The translations under genes were made by a program, and so were the position numbers. Under the pieces are notes generated by a model. The model had not been told where the DNA came from and did no database searches. It saw only the letters and a list, made by a program, of their open reading frames with translations. A DNA stretch of 53,778 nt from Actinomycetota bacterium (lineage in GTDB: Bacteria > Actinomycetota > Acidimicrobiia > Acidimicrobiales > Ilumatobacteraceae). The number at the start of each line of letters is the position of its first letter. Position 1 is the first letter of the stretch. The stretch is taken from the NCBI GenBank assembly GCA_017856115.1, contig JAFMFM010000007.1, positions 1 to 53,778 of the forward strand, in the 5' to 3' direction. Shown here one piece after another: positions 16,226-24,598 of this stretch.

Positions 16226-17314
16226 CTAGGCGTCGAGTTCCACTTTGGAGTCGTCACCCAGCATCAACCGAAGGGCGTGTGGCCGATGCTGCGACTTGAC
16301 CACCTGGACGTTTCGTCCGAGCAGCGAGTCGGTCATCTTCTGCACGTCGTTCACCGTGCAGCCGTCGAGCAATACCGAGTGCTCAAGTTCGCTGTGCACG
16401 ATGTTGCAGTTGTTGCCGATCGATGTGTACGGCCCGATGTAGCTGTTGTCGATCACGGTGTCGCTACCAATCACCACCGGGCCACGAATACGCGAGTTGA
16501 CGATCTTTGCACCACCCATGATCACGACGCGCCCTTCAATCTGCGAGTTGGCATCCACGCTGCCGTCGTTGCGCGGCTCAAGCACTTCGAGCACCAGCCG
16601 ATTGCATTCCAACAACGGGTCCTTCTTGCCGGTGTCTATCCACCAACCTTGCAGCACTTCGTGGCGCACGGTCCGGCCCTGCTCGATCAGCCACTGGATG
16701 GCGTCGGTGATCTCCAGCTCGCCTCGCTTGGATGGCTCGATGGCCCGAACGGCCTCGTTGATGGTTTTGTCGAAGAGATACACGCCCACGAGTGCCAGGT
16801 CGCTCGGTGGATCCTTCGGCTTTTCCACCAGACGCTTGACGTGCCCCTCCTCGGTTACTTCGGCAACTCCGAACTGACGCGGATCGTCGACGTGACACAA
16901 CAAGATCTGTGCCGTCGGGGCATTCTTTCCTCCGGCCGAACGAGCCGCCTCGAACTCCTTCACGAAACCCTCGAGCCCCTGCTCGAGCATGTTGTCGCCC
17001 AGGTACATGACGAAATCGTCGTTGCTCAAGAAGTCGTTGGCAATCAACACGCAGTGGGCAAGTCCGAGGGGTTGATCCTGGGGTATGTAGGTAACGCTCA
17101 CCCCGAATTGGGAGCCGTCGCCCACGGCCGACATGATCTCTTTTCGTGTGTCACCCACGATGATGCCGATCTCACGAATGCCCGCGCGTTGCATCGCCTC
17201 GATGCCGTAGAAAAGGATCGGTTTGTTGGCAATCGGCACCAGTTGTTTGGCGCTGGTGTGGGTGATGGGTCGCAAGCGAGTGCCCGCACCACCGGACAGG
17301 ATGAGCCCCTTCAT
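16226..17314 (-). CDS. rmlA: Glucose-1-phosphate thymidylyltransferase, long form
   Basis: 362 residues. It joins dTTP and glucose-1-phosphate. The nucleotide-binding signature LSGGAGTRLRPIT (6-18), YLGDNML and the VEKPKDPPSDLALVGVYLF segment fit RmlA. It is about 70 residues longer than the RmlA of enteric bacteria; the extra C-terminus has left-handed-helix hexapeptides (IEGRVVIMGGAKIVNSRIRG region). This is the long form seen in actinobacteria and archaea. First gene of the operon; TAGCCT (17329-17324) and AAGGAG precede the ATG. Confidence 0.9.
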   Translation of the reverse strand: MKGLILSGGAGTRLRPITHTSAKQLVPIANKPILFYGIEAMQRAGIREIGIIVGDTRKEIMSAVGDGSQFGVSVTYIPQDQPLGLAHCVLIANDFLSNDDFVMYLGDNMLEQGLEGFVKEFEAARSAGGKNAPTAQILLCHVDDPRQFGVAEVTEEGHVKRLVEKPKDPPSDLALVGVYLFDKTINEAVRAIEPSKRGELEITDAIQWLIEQGRTVRHEVLQGWWIDTGKKDPLLECNRLVLEVLEPRNDGSVDANSQIEGRVVIMGGAKIVNSRIRGPVVIGSDTVIDNSYIGPYTSIGNNCNIVHSELEHSVLLDGCTVNDVQKMTDSLLGRNVQVVKSQHRPHALRLMLGDDSKVELDA

Positions 17315-17323
17315 CGCTCCTTC

Positions 17324-17351
17324 AGGCTAGTTCGCGGGCCATTACTAGGGT
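17324..17351. promoter_or_regulatory. Divergent promoters, rml operon and aminotransferase
   Basis: Minus strand TAGCCT (17329-17324) lies 9 nt before the rmlA ATG, with AAGGAG in between. Plus strand TAGGGT (17346-17351) lies 7 nt before the aminotransferase GTG at 17359. The start codons are 44 bp apart. Confidence 0.5.
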
Positions 17352-17358
17352 TTCTTCC

Positions 17359-18594
17359 GTGAAGCCCACCTATCTCCATGCATTCACCAAACCGTCGCGC
17401 ACCGAGTTCGTCACCATGGTGCGAGGCGAGGGGGCGCGCCTCTATGACAGCGAAGGCAGGGAGTACATCGATGGCATGGCGAGCCTCTGGTATTGCAACA
17501 TCGGACACGGACGCAGGGACATGGCCGACGCGATTGCGGCGCAAGTGGTGAAACTGGAGTCGTACAACAATTTCGATCCCTTCAGCACCGACGTGACGGA
17601 TCGTCTCACCGACAAATTGCATGCACTGTCCCCCATCCCGAACAACCGGGTGTTCTTGTGCTCGAGCGGATCGGAGTCCGTCGATACGGCGATGAAACTT
17701 GCTCGCCTCGCCCATGTTCAGGCGGGCCAGCCCGAGCGAACCATCATCATCTCTCGCGGTCGCGGTTACCACGGCAGCAATTTCGGTGGAACCAGCGCTC
17801 AGGGATTGCCCCTCAACAAGATCGGCTACGACCCACTGGTGCCCGACGTAACGCAGGTGGACCCCGACGACATCGAGGCCCTGTCCGTCGCGATGAGTCG
17901 TGACGGTTCGCGCATCGCTGCGGTGCTGGTGGAACCGGTTCAGGGTGCAGGAGGCGTCTTTCCACCGACCGATGGGTACCTGCAGGGCCTCCGGAAGTTG
18001 TGCGACCAGCACGGAGCGTTCCTCATCTTCGACGAAGTGATCTCCGGATTCGGGCGATTGGGCACCTGGTTTGCTGCACAGCGCTACGGCGTCGTACCCG
18101 ACTTCACGTGCTTTGCCAAGGCGGTTACCTCGGGATACGTGCCGCTCGGCGGAGTGTTCGTCGGAAGTGCGCCGCTTCGCGCACTCGAAGCCGATTCCGC
18201 CTTCGTTCTGAGAACGGGCTACACCTACTCGGGACACGCGACTGCATGTGCAGCAGCACTGAAGAACCTCGACATCATCGCGGACGAAGGCTTGGTCGAG
18301 CGCGCCACGCACGTCGGCGACCTCGTGTCGTCTGCACTGCACGCCCTGCATCGCGATGGGGTCCTGAGGGAAGTTCGCGGAGACGGAGCGGTGTGGGCGG
18401 CAGGTCTGCACGGGCATCACGACGCCCAGGCGGTGCGAGACATTGCCATGCGCAACGGAGCCATCGTGCGGGGCATCGGGGCCGAAACCAATGCATTCTG
18501 TCCACCGCTCGTGGCGACGGATGCCGAAATCGGGCGCCTCATGGACGCCTACGCCTCGGCCTTGCACGAGCACGTGAAGACCGTCGGCGCCTGA
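17359..18594 (+). CDS. Class III aminotransferase (omega-amine type)
   Basis: 411 residues. PLP enzyme: GSES (104-107) binds phosphate, D225 in IFDEVISGFGR pairs with the pyridine nitrogen, and K254 in CFAKAVTSGY is the Schiff-base lysine. Sequence type fits omega-aminotransferases (putrescine:pyruvate, beta-alanine or taurine transaminase group); the N-terminal HAFTKP segment also fits. It moves an amino group from a terminal amine to a keto acid. The next gene starts 68 bp downstream with its own promoter. Confidence 0.87.
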   Translation: MKPTYLHAFTKPSRTEFVTMVRGEGARLYDSEGREYIDGMASLWYCNIGHGRRDMADAIAAQVVKLESYNNFDPFSTDVTDRLTDKLHALSPIPNNRVFLCSSGSESVDTAMKLARLAHVQAGQPERTIIISRGRGYHGSNFGGTSAQGLPLNKIGYDPLVPDVTQVDPDDIEALSVAMSRDGSRIAAVLVEPVQGAGGVFPPTDGYLQGLRKLCDQHGAFLIFDEVISGFGRLGTWFAAQRYGVVPDFTCFAKAVTSGYVPLGGVFVGSAPLRALEADSAFVLRTGYTYSGHATACAAALKNLDIIADEGLVERATHVGDLVSSALHALHRDGVLREVRGDGAVWAAGLHGHHDAQAVRDIAMRNGAIVRGIGAETNAFCPPLVATDAEIGRLMDAYASALHEHVKTVGA

Positions 18595-18650
18595 CTCGCA
18601 TCGCACGACGCGACGCACTTCCTGACTCGTATCCCCGGTCGTTCCGCAAC

Positions 18651-18656
18651 TAGGTT
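18651..18656 (+). promoter_or_regulatory. -10 element for the SDR-P450 operon
   Basis: TAGGTT lies exactly 6 nt before the GTG at 18663, so the operon would have a leaderless 5' end independent of the aminotransferase gene. Confidence 0.5.
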
Positions 18657-18662
18657 CGCATC

Positions 18663-19433
18663 GTGAATCTGGCCGGTCGCAATGCGCTGATCACGGGTGG
18701 TGCCAGCGGCATCGGCGCGGCCGTGGCGGAATCGTGGACCAAGGCGGGAGCCTCCGTCACCATCGTGGATGTGAACGCCGAGGCCCTCGACGCAACTGCT
18801 CGGCGCCTCGACGTGAACGCGGAGGAACTGGACGTGTCCTCGAGCGACGCCTGGACCCGCTTCATCGAATCACACGACCACTTCGATCTCGTCCACCTGA
18901 ATGCCGGCGTTACGACGCATCGCAACGTGCTCGACGGGCCCGCCGACCCGGCGCAACCACCGCTCGTGCGCGTTACCGACGACGAGTATCGGCGCGCCCT
19001 CGGGGTGAACGTGGATGGTGTGGTGTTCGGTGCACGGGCCGTGATCCCGGGGATGTGCGAACGCCGTAGCGGCGACATCGTGGTCACGGCATCGATCGCA
19101 GCATTCGTGCCGATTCCTCCCGACCCCATCTACGGTCTCACCAAATACGCAGTATCGGGTTTGGTGAAGTCACTCACGCCGCGGCTCGCCGAGTTTGGCG
19201 TGTGCATCAGCGCCATCTGCCCGGGTTTCGTCGACACTCCGCTGATTGGCGAGCGTGCTCGTGAGTGGATCGCCGAATTGGGCATGCCGCTCATGAACAC
19301 GCGGCAAGTCGTCGACGCAGTGACTACTTCGGTTACCCGACGCATCAACGGCGCGCATTGGATCGTGCTGCCGGACCAGGATCCGATTCTGCATGAGCAG
19401 GCGACCGTGCCGTTTCCCACCAACACACAGTGA
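18663..19433 (+). CDS. Short-chain dehydrogenase/reductase
   Basis: 256 residues. TGGASGIG near residue 11, VDVN after strand 2 (NAD preference likely), LNAG, catalytic TAS and Y-G-L-T-K. The C-terminal tail is not the usual Gly-rich end and keeps a DQDPILHEQ segment. Substrate unknown. Translation is coupled to the P450 gene through a GTGA overlap at 19430-19433. Confidence 0.85.
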   Translation: MNLAGRNALITGGASGIGAAVAESWTKAGASVTIVDVNAEALDATARRLDVNAEELDVSSSDAWTRFIESHDHFDLVHLNAGVTTHRNVLDGPADPAQPPLVRVTDDEYRRALGVNVDGVVFGARAVIPGMCERRSGDIVVTASIAAFVPIPPDPIYGLTKYAVSGLVKSLTPRLAEFGVCISAICPGFVDTPLIGERAREWIAELGMPLMNTRQVVDAVTTSVTRRINGAHWIVLPDQDPILHEQATVPFPTNTQ

Positions 19434-20656
19434 CGGCCCCCACCTTCAATCCGTTCGATCCGGCGTTTCGCGCCGACCCGCATCCGTTCTACGACGCCCT
19501 CAGGGAGCACGACCCCGTTCATATCTCCTTGGGTGGCCTGGTGGTTCTCACCCGATACAGCGATGTGGCAACGGTGCTTCGATCCAACGACTACAGCCGT
19601 GACATCGAGAAGTCGGGCAAGCCCACCGACGATCCGATTCGCACTCGAATGCGCCAGCGCCGACGCAACACCTCCAAGTCGATCCTCAATCTGGATCCGC
19701 CCGACCACACGCGACTGCGCCGACTCGTCTCGAAGTCGTTCACTCCGAGTGCCATTGAATCGCTCCGCCCCATGGTGCAGCGATTCGTCGACGATGCACT
19801 CGACAAGGCGGAACAGCGCGTGCGCAGCGGCGGCACCTTCGAGCTCATCGATGACGTCGCCTTTCCCGTGCCGTTCCTGGTGATCTCGGCGATGCTGGGT
19901 ATGCCCACCAGCCGCGCCGACGAACTTCGCGAATGGTCGCAAGTGATCACCCGAACGCTCGAGCCCACCGTCGGCTTGGCCGATCTCGAGGAAGCCGACG
20001 CCGCATTCGCCGGTTTGCTCCCGTTCCTGGACGAAACAATCAGCGAGCGGCGCCGAAACCCGGGTGACGACATGCTGTCCTCACTGATCTCCGCAGAGGA
20101 GTCGGGGGACAAACTCACCGCGGACGAGCTCGTCACGTTCGTGGTGCTCTTGTACATCGCCGGACACGAAACCACGGTGAACCTCATCGGAAACTCGATG
20201 TTGGCGCTCTTGCGAGCGCCCGACCAATTGCAGTACGCGCGCGACAACGGACTCGGCTCCAACGCCGTGGACGAACTACTTCGCTTCGACGGTCCGGTGC
20301 AACACACGGTGCGTGTGCCGTTGGTGCCGGTGCAGTTTCAGGTTGGTGACCGAGTCGTAGAAGTTGCCCCCGGTGAACGGGTGCTCACCAGCCTTGGCGC
20401 AGCCAGTCACGACCCGAGCGTGTTCGAGAACCCCCACCAGTTGGATCTACGCCGCGCGAACGCCAACAAACATCTTGGCTTCGCCGCGGGTATCCACTAC
20501 TGCTTGGGCTCGGCCTTGGCCAAACTCGAGGCGCAGGTGGCAATAGAACGCTTGCTCGCACGTTTCTCCAGGGTGGAGTTGGCCGACGAACCGAGTTGGC
20601 GTGACCGACTCACGATTCGCGGGGTTGATCGCCTGGCGCTCGCAGTCGAGCGATGA
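19430..20656 (+). CDS. Cytochrome P450
   Basis: 408 residues, a soluble bacterial P450. I-helix AGHETT (244-249) for O2 activation, ExxR at E282-R285, and the haem loop GFAAGIHYCLG with Cys358 as the thiolate ligand. N-terminal FNPFDPAFRADPHPFYDALR is typical of actinobacterial CYPs. No ferredoxin or reductase gene is adjacent, so electron partners must come from elsewhere. The 3' end overlaps the convergent dehydrogenase gene by 47 bp. Confidence 0.93.
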   Translation: MTAPTFNPFDPAFRADPHPFYDALREHDPVHISLGGLVVLTRYSDVATVLRSNDYSRDIEKSGKPTDDPIRTRMRQRRRNTSKSILNLDPPDHTRLRRLVSKSFTPSAIESLRPMVQRFVDDALDKAEQRVRSGGTFELIDDVAFPVPFLVISAMLGMPTSRADELREWSQVITRTLEPTVGLADLEEADAAFAGLLPFLDETISERRRNPGDDMLSSLISAEESGDKLTADELVTFVVLLYIAGHETTVNLIGNSMLALLRAPDQLQYARDNGLGSNAVDELLRFDGPVQHTVRVPLVPVQFQVGDRVVEVAPGERVLTSLGAASHDPSVFENPHQLDLRRANANKHLGFAAGIHYCLGSALAKLEAQVAIERLLARFSRVELADEPSWRDRLTIRGVDRLALAVER

Positions 20657-21512
20657 GCGAACTGGTGTCCCAGCGGCGCCCACCCATCTCCATCACCTCG
20701 CCGTAGAAGTCGTTGACGATGGTGGTGATTGGCAGATCGACACCGAGCCGCCTTGCTTCATCCAAACAGATGGCAAGGTCTTTTCGCATCCACTCCACGG
20801 CGAATCCGAAGTTGAATTCGTTGCGCACCATCGTTTTGGAGCGATTCACCATCTGCCATGAACCAGCGGCACCCTGGGAGATGACTTCCACCAGGGCGTC
20901 GGGGTCGAGTCCTGCGGCCATTGCCAGGTTGAGCCCTTCGCTCAACCCCTGCACCACGCCTGCGATGCAGATTTGGTTCACCATTTTCGCGAGTTGACCC
21001 GAACCGCTCTTGCCGAGCCGTTTGCAGATCTTCGCGTAACTCATGAGTACCGGATAGGCGCGATCGAACACGTCTTCGTCGTCCGCGCCGCACATGACCG
21101 ACAGTTGACCGTTTTCTGCACCGGCTTGACCACCAGATACCGGAGCATCGATGAAGCCAATCCCACGCTCGGCACACGCCGCCGCCAACTCGCGCGCCAA
21201 TGCTGCCGATGCCGTCGTGTGGTCCACCACGATGCCGCCCCGCGCGATTCCGGCGAGCACTCCGTCGTCGCCGTAGACCACGGAACGCACGTCGTCGTCG
21301 TTCCCCACGCAAATGAATGCGATGTCGGCGCCACGTGCCGCTTCGCGTGGTGTACCCGCGTGTGATCCGCCGTTGGCGGCAACCCACGCCTCTGCCTTCT
21401 GTGCCGTGCGGTTGTACACGCTGACTTTGTGGCCGTTGGCTGCGAGATGGCGTGCCATGGGACTCCCCATCACGCCAAGACCGATGAACGCGACGTTCAC
21501 GGCGTTGTCCAC
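20610..21512 (-). CDS. 3-hydroxyisobutyrate-dehydrogenase-family oxidoreductase
   Basis: 300 residues from GTG 21512. Beta-hydroxyacid dehydrogenase signatures: GLGVMG (11-16) for NAD(P), DAPVSGG (122-128) for substrate, and K176 with N179 in GSGQLAKMVNQ for catalysis. It could oxidise 3-hydroxyisobutyrate or reduce a semialdehyde such as tartronate or succinic semialdehyde. It follows the SDR at 21517 after 4 bp on the same strand. Confidence 0.87.
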   Translation of the reverse strand: MDNAVNVAFIGLGVMGSPMARHLAANGHKVSVYNRTAQKAEAWVAANGGSHAGTPREAARGADIAFICVGNDDDVRSVVYGDDGVLAGIARGGIVVDHTTASAALARELAAACAERGIGFIDAPVSGGQAGAENGQLSVMCGADDEDVFDRAYPVLMSYAKICKRLGKSGSGQLAKMVNQICIAGVVQGLSEGLNLAMAAGLDPDALVEVISQGAAGSWQMVNRSKTMVRNEFNFGFAVEWMRKDLAICLDEARRLGVDLPITTIVNDFYGEVMEMGGRRWDTSSLIARLRAPGDQPRES

Positions 21513-21516
21513 AGTC

Positions 21517-22320
21517 TCACGACCATGCCGGACCCTCGGGCGTCACGTACGCGGAGGTGATTCCGCCGTCGATGATCAAACTCTGCCCCGTCATCCAACT
21601 GCTCTCGTTCGACGCCAGGAACAACGCACCGTTCACAATTTCCTGCGGCTCACCAAACCGCCCCATGGGAATGTGCACGAGCCGACGCTCACGCTTGGCG
21701 TCATCACTGAGAAACTTTGCAAGTAGCGGCGTCATCACTGGCCCCGGACACAGTGCATTGGCACGCACGCCGCGACGCGCATAGACGGCGGCCATCTCAC
21801 GGGTCATTGCAAGCACTGCACCCTTCGACGCCGTGTAGGCGATCTGCGGTGTCGCTGCACCGAGATGCGCCACGAACGAGGCTACGTTCACGATGGAAGA
21901 GGTTTCACCGGATTTCTTGGCGGTCTCGATCATGTGCGGTATTGCGTGTCGACATGCGAGGAGCACACCCTTCACGTTGATGTCGAGCGTGGTTTGGATG
22001 ACGTCATCGGGCGTGTTGACGGGGTCGTCATCGGCCGACAACATCACGCCGGCATTGTTGTACAACACGTGAAGATCGCCGAAGGTCTGCACGGAGAACT
22101 CGATTGCCGCTCGTACCGACGCCTCATTGCCAACATCGCATCGCACGGCTGCCGCCGAGCCGCCCGACCGCTCGATGGCACCAAGAGCATCGGATGCGTC
22201 ACCGATGTCGGCAATCACCACGCGTGCACCTTCCGCAGCAAAGCGCTCCGCGCCAACGCGACCCAAGCCACTTGCACCACCGGTAATGAAGGCAACCTTG
22301 CCAGCGAGACGTCCGGCCAT
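21517..22320 (-). CDS. Short-chain dehydrogenase/reductase
   Basis: 267 residues from ATG 22320 (MAGRLAGKVAFITGG); longer frames upstream run into the glutamine-synthetase gene. TGGASGLG (13-20), YNNAG, catalytic NVAS and YTASKG, then the PGPVMTPL and IIDGGI ends typical of the classical FabG-like group. Substrate unknown. It lies 23 bp after the glutamine-synthetase-like stop. Confidence 0.87.
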   Translation of the reverse strand: MAGRLAGKVAFITGGASGLGRVGAERFAAEGARVVIADIGDASDALGAIERSGGSAAAVRCDVGNEASVRAAIEFSVQTFGDLHVLYNNAGVMLSADDDPVNTPDDVIQTTLDINVKGVLLACRHAIPHMIETAKKSGETSSIVNVASFVAHLGAATPQIAYTASKGAVLAMTREMAAVYARRGVRANALCPGPVMTPLLAKFLSDDAKRERRLVHIPMGRFGEPQEIVNGALFLASNESSWMTGQSLIIDGGITSAYVTPEGPAWS

Positions 22321-22343
22321 CAGTGGTGGTATCCGGTCATCCG

Positions 22344-23777
22344 TTACGCGCGCTCGAAGTAGCGCGTGCGCTCCCAGTCGGTAACGGTGTTGTTGAACGT
22401 TGCCCACTCGTGTCGCGCCATGGTGAGCAGATGGTGGTGCACATCGTCACCGAAACATTCTCGTGCAATGTCGCTGCGCTCCCACAAATCGGCGGCTTCG
22501 GCGAGGGTGGATGGGATCCTTGCAAGATCCTTCGCCTCGTAGCCGTTGCCCGGATATGCGTCCGGCAGTTGGAGACGATGACGAATGCCGTACAGGCCGG
22601 CGGCAATCGTTCCGGCGAAGGCAAGGTAGGAGTTGGCATCGGCACCCGGGATCCGGCACTCCACCCGTGTCGAAGCGCCGTGGCCCACCACGCGGTACCC
22701 GAGCGTTCGGTTGTCGATTCCCCACGCCACCGCCGTTGGAGCCCACGAGTCTGGCTGGAATCGTTTGTAGCTGTTTACCGTCGGGCCCCACAAGATGCTG
22801 AAGTCACGCGCGGCCGCAAGTTGCCCCGCCACATACATGCGGAAGTGATCGGTCAATACCGGTGCGTCGGTGCCGTGCTCCGCACCACTCTGCGCAGAAT
22901 CCGCATGCGCCGTAGCAAGGTGTGCGACCCCGCCGTCGAAGGCCGAGCCTCGCAATGCACCCTCGCTCAAGTGCCACAGGCTGGAGTGCACATGGCACGA
23001 TGACCCGGTTTCAGCAAAGTCGTACTTGGCCATGAAGGTGACGCTTCGCCCGAGCCCGGCTGCAATCTCCTTTGCTGCGGTCTTGTACACCACGTTTCGA
23101 TCGGCCATCTCCAACGCCCGCGTATACGCCAGGTTCAACTCGTGCTGACCGCGGCCTGCTTCGCCCTTGGAGAATTCCACCGGAATACCGGCTGCCTCCA
23201 GACCACGACGAATCTCGCCCACTACGTATTCATCCCGTGTGGTTTGGACGATTTGGTAGTCCTCCATGAACGGCGAGTGCGGGGTGAGGTTGCGATGTCC
23301 GCGCTCATGGAGCATCTCGTACGACTCGTGAAACAGGTAGAACTCGATCTCGCTGCCGATCATTGGTTCCAGGTTCATTCGTTGTGCGGCGAGCACCTGG
23401 TCGCGCAACACGTGCCGTGGTGCCACCCGAATTGGTTCGCCGGTCTTCACCGAGTAGAGATCGCAGAGGACGAGCGCAGTCTTGGGGACCCACGGCGTCA
23501 TCCGAATGGTGGAAAAGTCGGCTCGAGCCAACATGTCGCCGTAGCCGAGGTCGTAGGAAGCGAAGCGGTAACCGGGTACGGCGACGTCGTCGAAGTCGGT
23601 GGCGATGAGATAATCGCAGTTCTCAGTGCCATGCTCGGCAACGTGCTCGAGAAAGAACCGGCCTGTAGTGCGCTTACCGACGAGGCGACCCTGCAAATCT
23701 GGGAATGCCATCACCACCGTGTCGATGTCGCCCCGCTCGATTGCGACGAACAACTCGTCGCGCGTCGGCTGCTTCAC
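22344..23777 (-). CDS. Glutamine-synthetase-like ligase (PuuA/GlnA3 type)
   Basis: 477 residues from GTG 23777. All glutamine-synthetase active-site blocks are kept: EIEFYLF, GEAGRGQHELNL, HVHSSLW, and the ATP/phosphate arginines in NSYKRFQPDSWAP and VECRIPGADANSY. The length and the short N-terminus fit gamma-glutamyl-amine ligases such as PuuA (putrescine) or GlnA3 (polyamines) rather than ammonium-assimilating GlnA. This would activate an amine for breakdown, consistent with the nearby aminotransferase and dehydrogenases (inference). The start region is duplicated in tandem. Confidence 0.85.
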   Translation of the reverse strand: MKQPTRDELFVAIERGDIDTVVMAFPDLQGRLVGKRTTGRFFLEHVAEHGTENCDYLIATDFDDVAVPGYRFASYDLGYGDMLARADFSTIRMTPWVPKTALVLCDLYSVKTGEPIRVAPRHVLRDQVLAAQRMNLEPMIGSEIEFYLFHESYEMLHERGHRNLTPHSPFMEDYQIVQTTRDEYVVGEIRRGLEAAGIPVEFSKGEAGRGQHELNLAYTRALEMADRNVVYKTAAKEIAAGLGRSVTFMAKYDFAETGSSCHVHSSLWHLSEGALRGSAFDGGVAHLATAHADSAQSGAEHGTDAPVLTDHFRMYVAGQLAAARDFSILWGPTVNSYKRFQPDSWAPTAVAWGIDNRTLGYRVVGHGASTRVECRIPGADANSYLAFAGTIAAGLYGIRHRLQLPDAYPGNGYEAKDLARIPSTLAEAADLWERSDIARECFGDDVHHHLLTMARHEWATFNNTVTDWERTRYFERA

Positions 23778-23830
23778 AGCATCACTCCGTCACGACGCGT
23801 CGGCTGCTTCACAGCATCACTCCGTCACGA
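23761..23830. repeat. Perfect 35-bp tandem duplication over a start codon
   Basis: 23761-23795 and 23796-23830 are identical. Each unit holds, on the minus strand, GACGGAG, the GTG start and the first five codons of the glutamine-synthetase-like gene. Because 35 is not a multiple of three, the upstream copy reads into another frame. Confidence 0.95.
23774..23812 (-). CDS. 12-residue leader ORF from the duplicated start
   Basis: The upstream copy of the duplicated start gives GTG 23812 with the same GGAG sequence before it. It encodes MKQPTRRDGVML and ends in a TGA that overlaps the true start as GTGA. The first six residues equal those of the enzyme. Ribosomes would meet this decoy first and could re-initiate. 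Confidence 0.4.
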   Translation of the reverse strand: MKQPTRRDGVML

Positions 23831-23850
23831 GTGGGCCGCTCGAACATGAA

Positions 23851-24486
23851 CTACTTTTTCTTGCTCGTCGCCTTGGGCTTGGCTGGCTTCTTCGCGTCGG
23901 TCTTCTTCGGGTCGGCTTTGCGCTTGCCGCCGGTGGACGCGCGACCGAGTTCTTGCAACTGCGACTTTCCACCCGCGCTCAGCACACCTTTTTCGAGTGC
24001 ATCGTCGAGGAATCGTGTGGCTTCCTCGGTGCTGCAACGCTTGGATGGGGCAATTTCGGAGATGAGGTTCAGGCGTGCACGCTCGTACATCGTTTTTTCG
24101 GCAGCAGAAAGTTGGTTCTCACGATCGCGAGCCGCCAGGTTGCGCACCACTTCGGCAACCTGGTACACGTCACCGCTCTTCAACTTTTCTTGGTGGTTCT
24201 TGAAACGACGCGACCAGTTGGCAGGTACTCGAGGATCGGGCTTCGACAGCACGTCGACGAGGTCTTGCAGTTCGCTCTTGGATACCGGCGGACGGATGCC
24301 GAGGTCGTACACCTTGGCGACCGGTACGGAAAGGGTCATACCCTTTCCCGTGGCATCGGTCATGACGGACTCGAGAATCAGGTAGTCCTGTACCACGTCG
24401 AAGGCTCGCATGCGCTTGATGGCCTTCACGGTGCACGCACCGTGCTGGGGGTAGATGACGGTGTCGCCTTTTTTGAACTTCTTCAC
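23851..24486 (-). CDS. carD: CarD-family RNA polymerase-binding regulator
   Basis: 211 residues. N-terminal RNA-polymerase-interacting domain KKGDTVIYPQHGACTVKAI, then the helical DNA-contacting domain with the characteristic NWSRRFKNHQEKLKSGD stretch whose Trp wedges the promoter bubble. CarD stabilises open complexes and is needed for rRNA transcription control in mycobacteria. The Lys/Ala/Pro-rich tail after residue 180 is longer than usual and may bind DNA non-specifically. GTG start with GGAGG 10 nt upstream; TAGCCT at 24520-24515 is the likely -10. The ligase gene follows 73 bp downstream. Confidence 0.93.
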   Translation of the reverse strand: MKKFKKGDTVIYPQHGACTVKAIKRMRAFDVVQDYLILESVMTDATGKGMTLSVPVAKVYDLGIRPPVSKSELQDLVDVLSKPDPRVPANWSRRFKNHQEKLKSGDVYQVAEVVRNLAARDRENQLSAAEKTMYERARLNLISEIAPSKRCSTEEATRFLDDALEKGVLSAGGKSQLQELGRASTGGKRKADPKKTDAKKPAKPKATSKKK

Positions 24487-24514
24487 GCTTGCTCTTCCTC
24501 CAAGGGGTCGTTTC

Positions 24515-24520
24515 AGGCTA
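24515..24520 (-). promoter_or_regulatory. -10 element of carD
   Basis: TAGCCT about 28 nt before the GTG start, leaving a leader of roughly 22 nt that contains GGAGG. One of the few genes here with a leadered, Shine-Dalgarno-type start. Confidence 0.45.
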
Positions 24521-24598
24521 AGGCGTAGTTACGCACGAACCCCGTATTTCGTGACAGTTCGGGCTCGCGGCGGTCGAACCTCACCACGGCACGCAGTT

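Noticed and set aside
15983-17362. 459-codon frame on the plus strand opposite rmlA
   Set aside because: Antisense to a clear rmlA; His/Val-rich composition with no domain.
17311-18618. 435-codon frame opposite the aminotransferase gene
   Set aside because: Antisense to a gene with all PLP-enzyme motifs; Arg/Val/His-rich composition typical of antisense frames in GC-rich DNA.
23761-23830. Direct repeat as an integration site duplication
   Set aside because: The copies are adjacent with nothing between them and no integrase is near; a tandem slippage event explains it better.
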